Positions 46,862-61,900 are shown, numbered from the stretch's first letter. The stretch: 64,000 bases of DNA from Monarcha castaneiventris obscurior (GCA_026261815.1 JAMPIT010000493.1:9317501-9381500), one strand, 5' to 3'. The notes: generated by a model not told the origin, from the letters alone. Numbers and translations: made by a program.

Positions 46862-49800
46862 GTAAGAATCGCCTTCTTCCTCCGGCTCTCCGTCTCCCCC
46901 CGAGGAGCGGAGGCGATGCGCGGCACCCCCGCGATAAAAGCCCCGCTTTGTGTCGCTGCCGCCGGCTCGGAGAAGAGGGGAACTCCTGCGTCTCTCACGG
47001 AGCTATTCTCAGCGCCTACAATAACTCGATAGGTATGGCTGGAGCGCCCGAGCATCTGCTTCCAGCATCTGTTTGTGCTCATAACTTTCCATGCACCAGC
47101 TGCTCCCCCCGCTTCCCCCCCGGGATATATTATCCTGGGGAAGGCTTGGAAGTTCGCATGACAACTCCGTGTCGCACAAAGCGCACCGCTCCATCCCTTT
47201 TGCCTTCTTTCTCGCCTGTTTTCTGCACGGGGACAGGGCAGAAGCAGCGAGTCTCGGCGCTCGGATGCGTGGGTTTGAGCGTCCGGGATGGTTTAGAGGG
47301 CTGTGAAATGAACCTGTGGCTTCATTCATCGGCACGCTGCAAGCGGGAGGCTTTTCTTTATTTTTGACCATCCTGCTAAAAAAATGGGAAGCAGGAAAAA
47401 AAAAAAAAAATGCGCATCTGGGACGGCAGTGGAGAGCTGTATTGTTTCAGCTTAGCTCATGACAGTGAGAGGAAAAAATACTGATAAGCAAAGGCAGATG
47501 GATTTGGGGGTCAGTGACCCGCAGGTGCCGGGGCCAGGCTTGAGCCGGACCCGCAGCTCCGTCCCCACCCCGCAGGCTGCCCGCACTTGTCTCCGTGTCT
47601 CAGCCTTACCTTTACACTTGTTTGCTTTTCCATCCTCGCAGCCGCTGCGCCGCGTACACCCCCTGCTGATGGCTGCTCCGCTCGGAGTTATTTTGTCATC
47701 AGCCACAAATACCCCCGAGCCCGTCTCCTTGGCAGGACAGCAGATGCGAGCGCCACTTGTCCTTCGCTTTCTCCTATTTCTTCGCACCCATTTCTCTGCA
47801 TCATGTGCTCTTTTTTTCATTTTTTCTCCCCCCCTTCCCCGCCCCGCTGCGTGTCCCTGAAGGTCAGCTCCTTCCCCCGAAGGCAGCTCCGTGTAACTTG
47901 AGTCGTGCCCGGAGCAGCGGAGGAGCCCTGGGGAATGACTTTTAAGGAGAAAAGGTTCCAGGGGTGGCCGTGCCCGGCAGCGAGGAGCAGCAATGTGGGA
48001 TCAGGCTTGGCCGGGGCGAGAAGCGCTCGCCGAGGGCAGCGGGGAGGGCGCTGGGCTGGGCTGGGCTGGTGCTGCTGCTCTCTTGGCAACCTGTGCCCGG
48101 CTCGGTGGCGTCAGGCGGGGAATAAGCGCTCCGAGCGCTCCGTGCTGCTGCTGTGCCCCGCTCCCCTGCTGCTCTCGCACTCCGGAGTTAGCCCTCGGGC
48201 TTTACAAATTCTCCTCCTGCTGCGATGTGAGCGCTTTTCCGCAGGGAAGGGCTGGAGGGGGATGCTCGGGGGAAAGTGAAGGTTTGGGCTCCTCGTTGTG
48301 GCATCTCCCCAAATGCTGGCTCAGGAATGCTGCAGATGCAGCACAGCCCCGTTTTCCTCCGCTCGTGCAAGCATCCCCTCGCAGCAGAGCAAGCCAGGCT
48401 TATCCCATCCCATCCCATCCCATCCCATCCCATCCCATCCCATCCCATCCCATCCCATCCCATCCCATCCCATCCCATCCCATCCCATCCCATCCCCGTG
48501 CTGGTAACTCCAAGCTGTGTTGTTTGTATTCCCTTCCAGGGGGAAAGGTCACCTGGATTAATAATGATAGCAATAATCATAACAACACACCTGGTGCTGA
48601 TTAATTCCCAGCTCTGTGTGTGGCTGCACTGCACTGCACTGGGCCCAGTTACACAAACCCTGGGCTGGGTTGGTGGTGCTGGGTTGGCTCCTTTTGCCCA
48701 GTGAGGATTGCAGGGCTGCTCCCACACCAGCCTGGAATTTTTGGTGCCACCAGCAACTGGAGCAAGGGGCAGCAGCCTCGTTCTGCCTTCGAGCAGCAGG
48801 TGGATCAGCACAAAAAGAAGCAGCATTAGCTTGTCCTGCTGCTTTGTTCCCGGGTTTTTTGGGGAATTTCTGGTGGAAGCGGTTGTGAGGGTCAGGGTGA
48901 GCACAGAGCAGGGGCTGGGGCAGCCAGGGGATCCAGTGGCATTTCACAGGACCTGCATTTCCATGAGCAGGAGCGAGATCAGCCCCTCTGGCTGGTCCCT
49001 GTGCGTGGTGCTGCTCCTGCTCCCATCCCACCCATCCCATCCTCGTCCCTACTTGGAGCCCTGGCAGGAAGAGAGGCAGTTTGTGCTGGAAAAGCAGGCA
49101 CAGAGCTCTGCTGCCCTGGAGTATGCCAGAGCTGTGTGCTGCAAACTTCCAGCAGGCTGCAAAGAGGCCCCCAGGCTCACCCCCAGCTTTGGGGTGCTTA
49201 GAACCAAAGGGGTGCAGCTTCATCCCCACAGCACAGCCAGCGAGGAGGGAGCTGGGCCAGGGGCAGGAGGTGAGAGCTGCTCAGTCCTCCAGGGCAGGAA
49301 TATGAAAATTCTGGTCCCAAACTTCTAAATGCAGCCACAGGAAGCTGGCGTTAGGATTTCAGGGATTTGTGGAATTCAAACAAGTGTCCTCAGGTCGAGA
49401 CTTTTGTGGGAGAAGCTGCATATTCAGACACTTAGAACTTTGCTGCTTATCTTTCTCTCCACTGCAAGTTTTCCTCTAAAAATGCAGGAAAAAAAATATT
49501 CCAAACTCCAGAATAAACTGTTTCTTAGGCTGTGTGTTTCTGTCAGCTTGGAACAAAACAGGCTCTGACTGTGGAAGTCGAACATGACTGTGATTATAGG
49601 ATGTGGTTTATGAAAGTGATCGATTTGCAGAGCAGTGCAATGGCTTTTCAAGAAGTTTTTTTATGTGGGATGTATTAGCAGTAGTTTCGCTTCCCCGCTG
49701 TGTTCAGGTTCCTAATAAAAGTGGGGTTTTGGCCAAAGCAAATCATTTAAGTGAGCATTAAGAGAATTCTTTTGTGTTTTTGAGCACGATATCCTGACGG

Positions 49801-51577
49801 GAATGAGAAACCCTGGGAACAAAAAGGTGTAAGGAGGGGAAAATTGGATCTTTACACAGAGTAGGCAAGGCAGCTGTAAAAGTAAGAATAAGTGCCCAGA
49901 AGGAGTGAGAGGGCAGCTGCAGCAGAAGTGTTCAGTGCTGAGAGCTGCACTCCAAAGGGCATTACAGAACCCACCCAAAGCTGCCAAACTGTCTTGTCTG
50001 AGCTGAAGTCACAGATGAGTAATCTTGGCAAGGAGGCATCGGGACACATTCTTGCACAACAAGCAGGAGCGAGGAGAAAAGAGGAGGTGAAAGTAAACCC
50101 CGAGGAGATCCTGGAGGGAAAAGCAGCCTGCACACAGCTGATGATGTTGCTGTTTGTCACCTGCTCTTTTCCTAGCAAGTGTTTGCTGAGCTCAAGCCTT
50201 TGTAATGTGCTTGAAGGATGTGGGAGGGCTGAGGAGTTGTTTGAAATCGATCAAGTTTTTGGAACACCTCAGGAGGGCTTTAGGGGCTGCTGTTGTTGGG
50301 AAAGGAGAGAACTTCTTATCTACAGCTGTTGTCAGATTGCAGCCAGAGGAAGAGCAGAGGTCCTGCTGGGCAGGGGTTGTGCTCCACGGTGGCTGCAGTT
50401 CTGCTGGCTTTTGGACAAACTCAGATGAGTTTTGATAACATTAATTTAGGAAGAGCACTGCGATTTAATCCCCTGCTACTGTGAATGGTTCTGGAGCCTC
50501 CCATGGTGTGCCAAGGGGACAGCAGCCATTCCTCTCCAGCTTTATTCCCTCTGTGGGCCCTGGGTGCATGGAGCAGCTGCTTTCATGCATCCCTTCTCCT
50601 CTGCAGTATTTCAGTCCCATTTCCTGATAGGCAGTACATGACTTAATGGATGACGCACTTGTTAAAAGCTAGACCTGGGTCTAAGCCAGACCTCCCTGAA
50701 ACAAGTTTTTGGTGGCTTCTCCCCTCGGGAAGGAGATTTTGTAGCCTTTCTGCTGAGTCTTGATTGGTGACATTTCAGGCCCTCGGGACCGTTGCCCGCT
50801 GGAGATGGAAGCGGCTGCCTCGGGCTCCCGAGGGGAAGGTGCTGGGGCTCGCTCCTCGAGGTGTGAGGAAGGCACTCAGCTGGTGCTGCTGCGTTTTCCT
50901 GGTGGCTTCAGCAGGAGCAGAGGAGGGGCTTTGTGGAGTCTAATGTTTTGTACAACTTACACCCAACACAAGTGTGAAAACCACAAAGATCCCGGTGATC
51001 TGGAGTTAGAGAGGAGCTGCTGCAGCCTTTGTTCCTGAGATTTGCTGAGAATACACAACTCCTTTTTTTTAGCTTAACTCAAACAATTTGTCTGTGCTTT
51101 AATTTCATGGAATCACCGCTGTTTGAACTTCCCAAGTTTATTCCCTTTCTCCACCTTCCCTTTTGCACGCTCCCTGCTTTGCCGTGGGTCGAACAGTCCA
51201 CGAGACACATCATAAGTCACTGCAAACCACTTTGATATTTATGTTTGAACAGAAGGATGTTCAAGGGAACTGTTTGTTTCAAAAGAAGCAGAAATCACAG
51301 TTGTAAATAGCAGAGAGATCCTTCTTGTGTTCACCTTTTGAGTGAATGTTGCTCAGGCTGGTGTGACACGATCCCATTGGCATTTTCCCTCGGGAAGAGC
51401 GATTCCTTCCTCGCAGTAACAGTGTGACCCCTGTCCACGCACAACCGCGGGCACGGAGCATTGCTGAAAATGCCATTAAGGAAAAGGAAACTTCCTGCAG
51501 GTCCACAGGTGTCATTTTCCTTGATTCCTTATCCTTTTCCTCCAGGATCTAAAGTGCCCTTTCTCTTTCTCTTGCAG
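46862..51577 (+). other. KCNJ2: KCNJ2 intron 1
   Basis: The intron starts GTAAGA and ends with a pyrimidine tract and CTTGCAG (AG at 51576-51577). The first kilobase is CpG-rich. It contains the (CCCAT)n microsatellite and an A-rich run near 47396-47410. Open frames inside it have no recognised domains and no further exon is evident. Confidence 0.7.
48396..48497. repeat. (CCCAT)n microsatellite in KCNJ2 intron 1
   Basis: About 19 perfect copies of the CATCC/CCCAT pentanucleotide. The plus frame gives Pro-Ser-His repeats and the minus frame Trp-Asp-Gly-Met repeats, both artefacts. Likely length-polymorphic. Confidence 0.97.
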
Positions 51578-53077
<1,500 letters not shown>

Positions 53078-53338
53078 CTGGCGGGCTCTTGCCTCTCGCG
53101 CGTGCTCGGAAGGCAAAAACCCCGGCGTGTCCATGGGGCAAAGGCTCGTTGACCTGAGAAGTTGGCCCAGAACAGTTTGCAGACTACGGTACTGTGGAGG
53201 AGTGGTGTGAAGGCAGCAGACCCGAGGAACCCAGGCTGGTTTTTAGGGCTGTCCGCAGAGGAGGGACGACAGGAAATGAACTCTAAACACAAAGCACTAA
53301 ACATGTCTAAGTATGAACAGAAGGCACATATGTTGTAG

Positions 53339-53344
53339 AATAAA
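53339..53344 (+). terminator. Possible proximal polyadenylation signal
   Basis: A canonical AATAAA lies 262 bases after the KCNJ2 stop, followed by T-rich sequence. It could give a short 3' UTR isoform; use is unproven. Another AATAAA occurs at 54166-54171. Confidence 0.4.
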
Positions 53345-56300
53345 TTATGTATATATTTTTTTACAAAACTTGAACTTGCAGGCAAGCTTTGGTTGGGTTA
53401 TTATTATTTTTGGTTTTTTTCAACTTTTTTCCAGAATGCTTCTCTCTAGGGAACAAGAATGTTTTTAATGGCATAACAAAGGCAAGAATCTGCCTTATTA
53501 TTATTATTATAATTATTTTTTAAAAAGCTGCTGCTAACTACATGAACACAAATGGTTATTTTTGTTGCAGTGTAGTTTTTATTTTCTCTTGTGTAATTTA
53601 AAAAGGAAAAAAAAAAAAGTCAGTGTTGAACTTTTTGGGTTGAAAAGCTCGTGATCAGTTCAGAGAGGCCAATGTTGCCAGAAAGTTTAAACTCCTTTTG
53701 AGGCCAGTAGTTGATAGCTAGAATCAATTTCTCTCTTTCCAGTTACATAAGGGGCATTATGTAATATCAGGCCAATCAGTAGCCTCCAGCAAAATTATGA
53801 TTTTTTGGGGGGAGAATTTAATTCTCTGTCCAAAGGAAAAACGAGATAAAAAGATATGTACACATAGGAAAAAGTACTAAGTTCAAACTACCTAAGTGGA
53901 TACCAAAGAAAATGCACAGTTTTGCACAGTGGAGTTTATTTAAAAAAAAAAAAAAAAAGGAAAAAAAAAGGAACAGGCTGCTTTAAACAAAAAAAAAAAA
54001 TCAAACCTCAGACACTTTTTTGGTTTTGACTTTTTCTTTCTTTCTTTTTTTTTTTTTCTTTTCCTTTTAAGACCTTTATTTTGCACCTTATTCGAAAGAC
54101 TTAAAAGCTCGCATCTGAAGTGAGCTGGGCCTCCTCCTCTTTCCCCCTGTGCTTCCATGGGGGAAAATAAAATCCCTGTTTTCTTGTAGGGAAAAAGCTC
54201 AGTTGGGGGAAGCAAAGCAGCATCCTCTGTGTCCTCCCTGGCCTGCCCCAGCTCCTCAGCTCCAGTGCCGCTGGTGTCGGATCCCAGCCCTCAGCTGCTG
54301 GGGGCTTTTCCCAAAACTGTGCCATGGACATGCTGTGGAGCTGCTGGCTGGTGCCAGAGGCTGCTGGGGTTTGGCCATGGATGAACCAAGCAGCAGAGAA
54401 TTCCCTGGGAAGAGGTTTTGGAGGAGGAAGGAAGAGGAGGAAAGAGCCTCGGCAGCGCAGCACTTGGCAGTGGCGGGGGGATGGCAGAATTTTGTGCAAA
54501 ATGCTTCTCTCCAGCAGGGCAGGGCTGTCAGGAAGGTGGATTTGCATCTCTTGGAGGTTCTTTGGGGAGGGTGAGGCCGCAAAGGGAGGTTTGGGTTCAT
54601 CTCCTGCCTCCTCTCCCCAGCAAACCCCAGCTGGGAGGTCGGCGGGTGACGCTCACCCGTCACCAAGCAGATTTTGCCACCTTCAGCAAAACTCTGGCTC
54701 TGGTGGTGTTTTGGCTCCTTCACCCAGAAGGATTTAAATTCTCTGTGCCTCTAAGCTCAAGGAGACAGCAAAGCTGTGCTGGGATCCCCTGGGATGGCAA
54801 TCCTGGACGACTCTTGCAGTATTGGATCACTGTATGCCATTAAAAAACAGCTTGTTCTAGGTCTGGTGTCTTCTGCAAACGGAGATGTGTGAAGGCCTCT
54901 GGGCCCTGCCAGCCCTGCCTGAAAGAAATGCCTGCAATCAACTGGTTTCTGATAAGATGCCATCTACAGAGGGTGGGTTGGAAAGTGTGGAAATTCCATG
55001 TTGTAAACACGGATTTGGCTCCTGGAGAAGGGCAGATGATGGAGCACAAGTGCTGAGGCTGTTACTGGGGTGGGAGGATGGAAAAGGAAGGGAAGGGTGG
55101 ACATTTCAAGGAGCTTTGGTCGCAGTTTCTGGGTCAACAACGGAGTGCTGCTAGTGCTGCTAACGGTGACGTTCTTGCAAAAGGAGAAAAACTAAACCAA
55201 AGAGTATTCAGTGACACAGAGGGGGCACGAAAACGCAGTGGGGAAGGGAGGCTGAGCCGGAGAAAGGGGACCTGATCTCAGATCAGCATCCCCCAGGTGC
55301 ACAGTGCTCCCACTAAATGATACTTGAGATATTGGAGGGAGAGATGAGAGATGGGGGAGGGGATGGAAAATGCAGGATTTGTCTCATTGCTTCAACACAC
55401 AAGAAATCCAGAGAGGGAAAAAAAAAAAATCCCCTCCCCTTTAACATTTCTGGTGCAGAGGTTTTGGGTTTGTTTTTTGTTTTTGTTTTCTTTTTTTTTT
55501 CTCGTTTGTTTGTTTTGTTTTGTTTTTCAAGTCAGTTTTTCAGAAATATTTTTAAAATTGTACATTTTATAAAGTTTATCAAGTATTTTCATATTTAAAG
55601 CCAAATGTAAATAGAAGTCTGTAAAGAGGACAAGGAGAAGACAACGAAAAGGCCACAAAAAAAAAAAAAATATCAGTTCAGCTCGGCAGTCTCGGCTCGC
55701 TAGGACTAGATGCTACAGGTTAGCATGATTTTTAGCAAATTACTTGCAAGCCTTATAGGATTCCTAATGCTCTGAACTTCTCTTTATTTATTTTTTTAAG
55801 CATGGACTTTTCGTTTGAGAACACGTTCTAGTTACTGGCGTTTTCAAAGAGCTCCCGGAGTGGTGCCGAGGGGGTGTGTCGAGGTGTAATCCATTGCTAA
55901 TCTCTGCTTGTTCTTTCTCTCCCAACCCTTTGTCTTTGCCGAGGGAATCCCACGTTTCAGCCCTGGCTCTGGGAAGCTGCTGGGAAGAGCCCTGCAATGT
56001 CCCCTTCCCCTTTTTGCCATCAGTTTTGGGTTTCTCAGCTGCAAATTGGAGTAGTCGTTTAAAAAAAAAATGTTCTTTTTAAGGACTAGACAGTGACTGA
56101 CAGCTTTCCTCCAGTTCCTGGGCCAAGCTGATGCTGACTTTAAAACTTTAAAACTTTAAAACTTTAAACTGCCAGAGCTCTACCCGCAGCCTCCCCCAGG
56201 CCTATCTTTATCCAGGATAAATTGGCTCACACGGAAACTTTTATCCTGTCTTTTTGCTTAGGGGCTGGGGGGGAATATGTTATTTCTGCCCTTCCCTGAA

Positions 56301-56853
56301 AATACTTGAATGAGACACATTGTCTGACCCATAATTCTGTGTACAGTGACAGGAGCAGAGGCAGGTGGGGATGGTTCCCTCCCTCTGCCTCTTCCGTTCG
56401 AGTTGTCCCGGGTTAAGTGGCCAGGGCAGGAATCCTGACTCGTTAGCTGGGGTTAATTAACCTCCCCCAGCTGTTAAACACTTGTGCGTTAGCTGAAGCC
56501 CTCGGGAAAGACAAAGGGTTCAGATATTTAATTTGTTTTCTTCGGTCTTCTCTCTCGTGATGGATTACAAGGTAAAACTGAGAAGTACTGTAATGTCTTT
56601 AATCCTGGCTGCTCACCACCATTGTGAAGTAGAAGGTGCTGCAAAGCTGCCGCCCCACAGCCCACCAGAAACTGATTTTTGTAAGGACTTTTTTGGCCTG
56701 CAGCTCTTGTAAGACGAACAATCTCGGCGTCTGACAGTTGTCCATGACTATTTTCCTGTTTGCAGCCTTTTTGTATCGAAGTCTTCCTAATGTACTGCAC
56801 AAATTGTGGATTGTACAGATTTTTATATATTATGTCTTATTTTATTATTTCTA

Positions 56854-56859
56854 AATAAA
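56854..56859 (+). terminator. Probable distal KCNJ2 polyadenylation signal
   Basis: AATAAA within TCTAAATAAATAATTAA is preceded by a U-rich stretch (TTTTATATATTATGTCTTATT) and followed by an A run. Its distance from the stop matches the long KCNJ2 transcript known in other vertebrates. Cleavage is expected near 56875-56885. Confidence 0.7.
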
Positions 56860-56884
56860 TAATTAAAAAAAAAAACCCACAAAA

Positions 56885-57177
56885 ATTTGGAGGACGAGCT
56901 CGGTGTGTGCAGCCCGTGTGTGAATGAGGGGGGAATTTGGGTTTGCAGGGGGATATTGAGCTGTGCTCGTGGTTGTGTGAAGCACTCGAGGAGCAGACAG
57001 CTCGTTCCTCGACAAAAGGCAGGACGAGAGGTGATCCCATCCTTATTTCCCTGGGGAGAACACAAACGTGACTTGTACTGGAGGAAAATCCGCCCCAGGC
57101 AAATTCAGGACCTTTCTTAAGGTCCTACCTGGGACTGCACAGCCCCAGGTCATTCATTGCCTCGGAGCTGAGATGGA
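56885..57177. other. Non-coding DNA after KCNJ2
   Basis: No gene or repeat family is recognised. Confidence 0.4.
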
Positions 57178-57441
57178 AGAAAAGCTCCAAGTCTGCACTA
57201 ACCCCAAAGCAGGGAATGGGGGAAAGAAAGCTCCAAGTCTCACAAACCCCAACCAAAAAAAGCAGTCCACACAAACCCCAAAGCAGGGAAGGGGGGATGA
57301 AAGCTCCAAGTCCACACAAACCCCAAAGCAGGGAAGGGAGGGGATGAAAGCTCCAAGTCTGCACTAACCCCAAAGCAGGGAATGGGGGAAAGAAAGCTCC
57401 AAGTCTACACTAACCCCAAAGCAGGGAAGTGGGGGATGAAA
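57178..57441. repeat. 46-47-bp minisatellite, about 5.5 copies
   Basis: AAAGCTCCAAGTCTGCACTA followed by ACCCCAAAGCAGGGAATGGG recurs with starts near 57181, 57227, 57300, 57347 and 57393. The second copy carries an extra 27 bases. Variants change GGGAAAG to GGGATGA. It has no coding sense. Confidence 0.9.
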
Positions 57442-58616
57442 GCACCTGGAGCATCAGCGAGCGCATTGGAAGATTTGGGAAGGGATTAAAAAATTAAGCA
57501 GCAAAGTCATCTTGAACTCCGCGTGTTCCGTGTCTGCCTGGAGCATCTCCTTGGGGAGCTGTGGCCGGGCTCAGCTCGGTTCTGAGTGCACAGGCTGAAA
57601 TCTCCATCCCTGCCTCAGTCCCCGGGCCCAGCAGCACCAGCACGGGCTCTGTGGGATGCAGAGGGCAGCACAGCTTGGAGGAGCCACCAAGGGCTGTGAA
57701 ATCCCGATTTGTCTGGGCTGGAGAGCTCCTTCCCCAGGGCAGAGATTGCGGCTGCCCCAGCTCCAAAGTGCTGCTCCAACGGGAATCAAACGCTGCTGGC
57801 CCGGCTGAGGGAAATTTCAATGCAGGTCTGACCCCTCTGCTGCCTTCCCAACCTTTTTATCAGCCTGGAATGCCATTTAAAGCGTGGCTCAGCTGGAGCC
57901 CTGACCCCGGCGAGCAGGACTCCGTTTAGAAATTCAAATTTACTTTTCAACTCGAATGCTCTCTTGGAAAGCTTATCATCGTGATGCCACGGCTGCATTT
58001 AGAGACACAGATGAGCTGCCTGCATCTGCTCCTTGTGATGCCAAAGGCAGAGCTGCTCGGTGCCCTGGATGTTCCTGTAGGGACAGGGCTGGGACCACTC
58101 TCTGTCCCTTCCCTAAATCGTGAGCACCCTCTCCTGTCAGTGCCTCTCCTCCTCTGCTCGGGCCGAGCGCAGGCAGCACAAATTCAACAGCACCGCTGCT
58201 GATTTTGGTGGCCAGCAGGGCAAAGACTAAACTTCTCTTCTTCTCTGCATGCAGCCGAGCTGCAGATGCTCTGCAGGCTCTGGATGTGCTGCCTGAAGCC
58301 AGGCACAGGGAATAAAACGCCACAGAAGTCGTGGGGAAGCTGCAGGACACGGGCAGTGATGCTGCTGGGTGCTCCTGCACTGCAAAGTGTCTGCATGAAG
58401 CACCTGGTGCCTCTTTTCCCAGTTTTGTCACCAAAAAGGGCAGAAAAAGGAAAACAATGAAAATTACAGGAAGGTCAAGAAGATAAAAATGAAATGCAGG
58501 TCTTGAAAAGATACTTTTTTTCTCCTTCCAAACTTTTCACTAAAATACAGATTATTATCCAGCACCGATGTTTTCAGCTTGTTTGAGCGTGCAAATCCAG
58601 CGTGTCACATGCACGG
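57442..58616. other. Non-coding DNA
   Basis: No gene, RNA or repeat family is recognised; composition is moderately GC-rich around 57540-57930. Confidence 0.45.
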
Positions 58617-58702
58617 AAATGCAGTTTAGAGTTTTGGGTGGGCAGGACAGGAAGGGGCAAATGCAGTTTAGAGTTTTGGGTGGGCAGGACAGGAAGGGGC
58701 TG
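58617..58702. repeat. 42-bp direct duplication
   Basis: AATGCAGTTTAGAGTTTTGG with its continuation GTGGGCAGGACAGGAAGGGG occurs twice head to tail (GCAG at 58621 and 58663) without a mismatch in the shared part. This is a recent local duplication. Confidence 0.93.
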
Positions 58703-58897
58703 CAAACACACCTGTTCCAGCGATTTATGCATTTTATATCATCCTTTAACAATAAAAACGCTGCCCTTGCCTTTCCCTTCCTCACTGGCTTGGGCTTTAG
58801 CCCACAGCGGATTTTATTTTAAAAAATCGACAGTGAGACTTGTACAAATGATATATTCATTAAACATCCCTGCTGAATCGCTGTGGTTGGGAAGCTG

Positions 58898-58955
58898 TGG
58901 CAGGATGGGTTGGAAGGGACCTCTGGAGATCCAAGGGTTGGATCCCTTCCTTCCA
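58898..58955 (-). mobile_element. Short CR1-like terminal fragment
   Basis: CAGGATGGGTTGGAAGGGAC followed by CTCTGGAGATCC resembles the antisense CR1 3' terminus. The match is short, so the call is tentative. Confidence 0.55.
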
Positions 58956-61900
58956 CCTCCCAGCTGGTGCAGGTTTTGGGATAACTCAGGAACCAAAGTC
59001 TAAACCAGGTCTCATATGACCAAACCTGGCCTAATTCTGGTTATTCCTTGTATCCAGCAGCAGGAGGGAGGGGAATCAGGTAAATCCTGCTCCCTCCTGC
59101 TGCTGGAGGTGTGCTGGCTCCTTGGGAAGCAGGGAGGAAGTTGTAGGCTCTTATTTCCCAGGATTTTTTATTTTGCTAACTTTTGGTTTGTCAAATTTTT
59201 GTCAAAATATCCCGCTGTGCCTGAAGTTCATTTGATATGCAAATCAGCTCATTAATTATGCTGCTTTACATGGCTGTGCCTGGGTTTCATGCAGGGACAC
59301 AGCCTGGGGTTCACTGGGAACTCCAACTCGGGCTCTAAATAAAGAAAACACCAAACCCGAGCACTCTGAGGTCACCACCTCAGGAATCTCCTGATTATTG
59401 AGCTTTGAGAAAGACCTGGCTGCTGGTGCTGCCCAGGACTCACAAACTCCAGGATCCTGCTTCCAGTGAGCTCATCAGTGGGGTTTAATTGATGTGTCGT
59501 GGGCTGCCCACAGGAAAGGATGGATTTCTGCAGCTGAGCAGCACGGGGTCTTTACAGGTCTGCATCTCCCCCTGGGCCAGAGAAATAACTCTGATTTAGC
59601 TCTGTTCTTGAAGCCTTTGGATGTTCTGAAATGGGGCAGTGGTTGCTGCATCCAGGAGGGACGAATGTCACCTTTGAGAAAAGCAGTTCCATCTTTCCCC
59701 CTGGATTTCTGTGGGATTCTTCACGCACAGAATTCAAGACAGCCCAGAATCTTTTTTTTTTTCTTTTTTTTTTTTTTTTTCATCCTTTTTCCCATGTTGG
59801 TACTTGCACTGCCTTCACTTCTGCTGGAAAGGTGGAAGCAGATCAAAAGTTGTTATTTTTATCTGTTTACACCTAAGGCAAGAGAGCTTTGGTTGCTGCA
59901 GGTGACTCAGGATCCCTCTGGGATGGAAACAGAGGGAATTCCGTCCTCCCTCCTGCAGCAGAGTCTGGCAAGAGATGTCCATGCTCTAATAAAAACCTCA
60001 CAGCTAACTGAAGAAAGGGAAGAAAAGCTTGAAAGGAAAAATAAAGTGAACAGAAGCATGGAGCAGCTGAAATGCACACACTGCATTTCAGAAATGATAA
60101 TTTGAAGGGTTTAGGGGGGGATTGCAGTGGCACAGCTGGGGAAGGGAAGTGAATAAGTGAATAATTCCTCGGGAGAAGGCAGAATGTCCCCACTTTTGCC
60201 TTGCAGAGGCTGTGCTGGTGGAGATTTGGGCTCCTGGGGGTCACAGGCTCCTTGGCCTCCCTTCTCGCTCTGTTTCTGGCCAGTCCCAGCTCTGGTCCCG
60301 TGTGGGAATCGGGCTCTGGGATGGCAGTGGGATACAGAGGCTCTGGATCCCCCCACGGCTTCTCCACACTCTGCCCATGGTCACTCCTGTCAGCTAGGAA
60401 GCCAAAGGATTAAAAGCAATTAGGGAAGCCCTGATTTATCCTAATTAGAGCCAATACTGGAGCTCTGTTAGAGCATTTATCTTGAAGTCTCCAAGGCTTT
60501 GTCCCAGCGCTCTCTGGAGTTCATTTCTGCCCTTCTCATCCCTCTCTCCTCCCGGTGACACCAGGCCGTGATCTCAGGCCCCTGGTGGCTTTGGTATTTA
60601 CGTTCAGAGTTGCAACATTTCCACGGAGCTGGAGTGTGTTGGCATTTGCAATATTTACAGCTCGTTAAGGGCTTGTGATGAAATCCTGCTGCATCCCTGC
60701 CCTGGGTGTTTAACGAGCCCGAGGCCTCCAGGATTGCAGGGCCTGTCCCTTGGCATCGCATCTGACAGATTTTCCGTGGAATTAACTGCAGGTATGCACT
60801 GACTAAACACCTTCAGAACCTCTGGACAAACAGCCCGTGCAAGATTCATGAATCCATGCAAACCAGAATCAGATCTGTCAGCCCAGCTCCCACAGGAATC
60901 CCCAGACCTCAGCATGTTGTGACAGTTGTGCTGAGGCAAAGCTGGAGATTTCCATGAGGATAACGAGAGCTCTTTCATCCCCAGTGGCCTTAGCAGGGCT
61001 CCATCCTCCTGCTCAGAACCGTGGTCTCAGCAGGCAGAAATTAAACCTCGGGGAGAGAGCAGGGACAAGGAATGTGAGCAGCATTTGCATGGCTCGTCCC
61101 TCCTTTCCATCCTCTGAGGGAATCGTTTGGTGCCGCCCCGTTGGTGCCAGGATGATTTTTTGCCTTTTCTTTTAAACCCCTTTTATACCTTTTTGTAACT
61201 TCTGGATTCTTAGTGGTTTTTTAGCCTACATTCTTGGACTTGTTTGTCAAGCTGGGAGACCAAATATTTTAGGGTTTTGTAGTTAGGGATCAGAGTGCCC
61301 CAGGCCCCAAGGTCCTCTCCAGAACACATTTTGTAAACTCGGATAGAACCATCCAGGGGAAGGTTCTTTGAGGAAAGGGAGCTCATTTGAGCCTCTCATT
61401 GGGGAATCTTTGATAGATATGCTAATTAGTAAAACCTATAATGTGATACCAGATCAATTGTGGGTGCCCATTATGGTGGGCATGGGTGCATTCAAGCTGG
61501 ATGTGGTGCACCTAAGGATCCTTAAAATAAATACCCAGGTAAAATCCCTTTTTCCCTTCTAACCGTGTTTGCCTCCTGATTTTAAGACCAGGAAAAGGCA
61601 TCACCATCAGTGACAATCCCAGAAGGGATTAAACAGTGCTGGTGTATCCTGCGTTTTCACACTTGGACGTTTTGTTCCACATGAAAACCATTTGCATGTG
61701 TTTGAGATGAGATTAATTGGGCAGTGCTTGAGAGCCTCACATGTTCCAAGTCTGGCAGGTTTCCTTGCACTGATATTTTCCTGTCACTGGAAAGATTGGT
61801 CTGGATGGGGGTTGTTGCTGCTGGGTGCTCGAGAGGAACCTTCCCAACATTTCTTCAGGTGACTTTATCTGCTCCAAAGGCTCGTGGAGCTTTGCTGACA

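Larger units (their letters stand above)
53078..56880 (+). other. KCNJ2: KCNJ2 3' UTR
   Basis: About 3.8 kb of A/T-rich non-coding sequence follows the stop, a length typical of vertebrate KCNJ2. It contains many A or T homopolymer runs (53607-53618, 53940-53999, 54042-54060, 55487-55500, 55657-55671), a TTATTATTATTAT stretch near 53495, a TTAAAACTTTAAAACTTT repeat near 56139-56167 and TTTATTTATTT near 55784, which are AU-rich-element-like. Open frames in the 54100-54850 part have no recognised domain. Extent is inferred from the terminal signal. Confidence 0.75.

Noticed and set aside
44624..47367. Two overlapping plus-strand open frames of 802 and 907 codons
   Set aside because: They run through CTATCCC-type tandem repeats that lack stops in more than one frame. 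The products are Pro/Ser/Leu/Arg/Ile-rich repeats with no domain, and the frames continue through the KCNJ2 promoter and first exon donor.
59494..60105. 203-codon plus-strand open frame
   Set aside because: It crosses a 29-base T-rich tract and has no recognisable domain or conserved motif.
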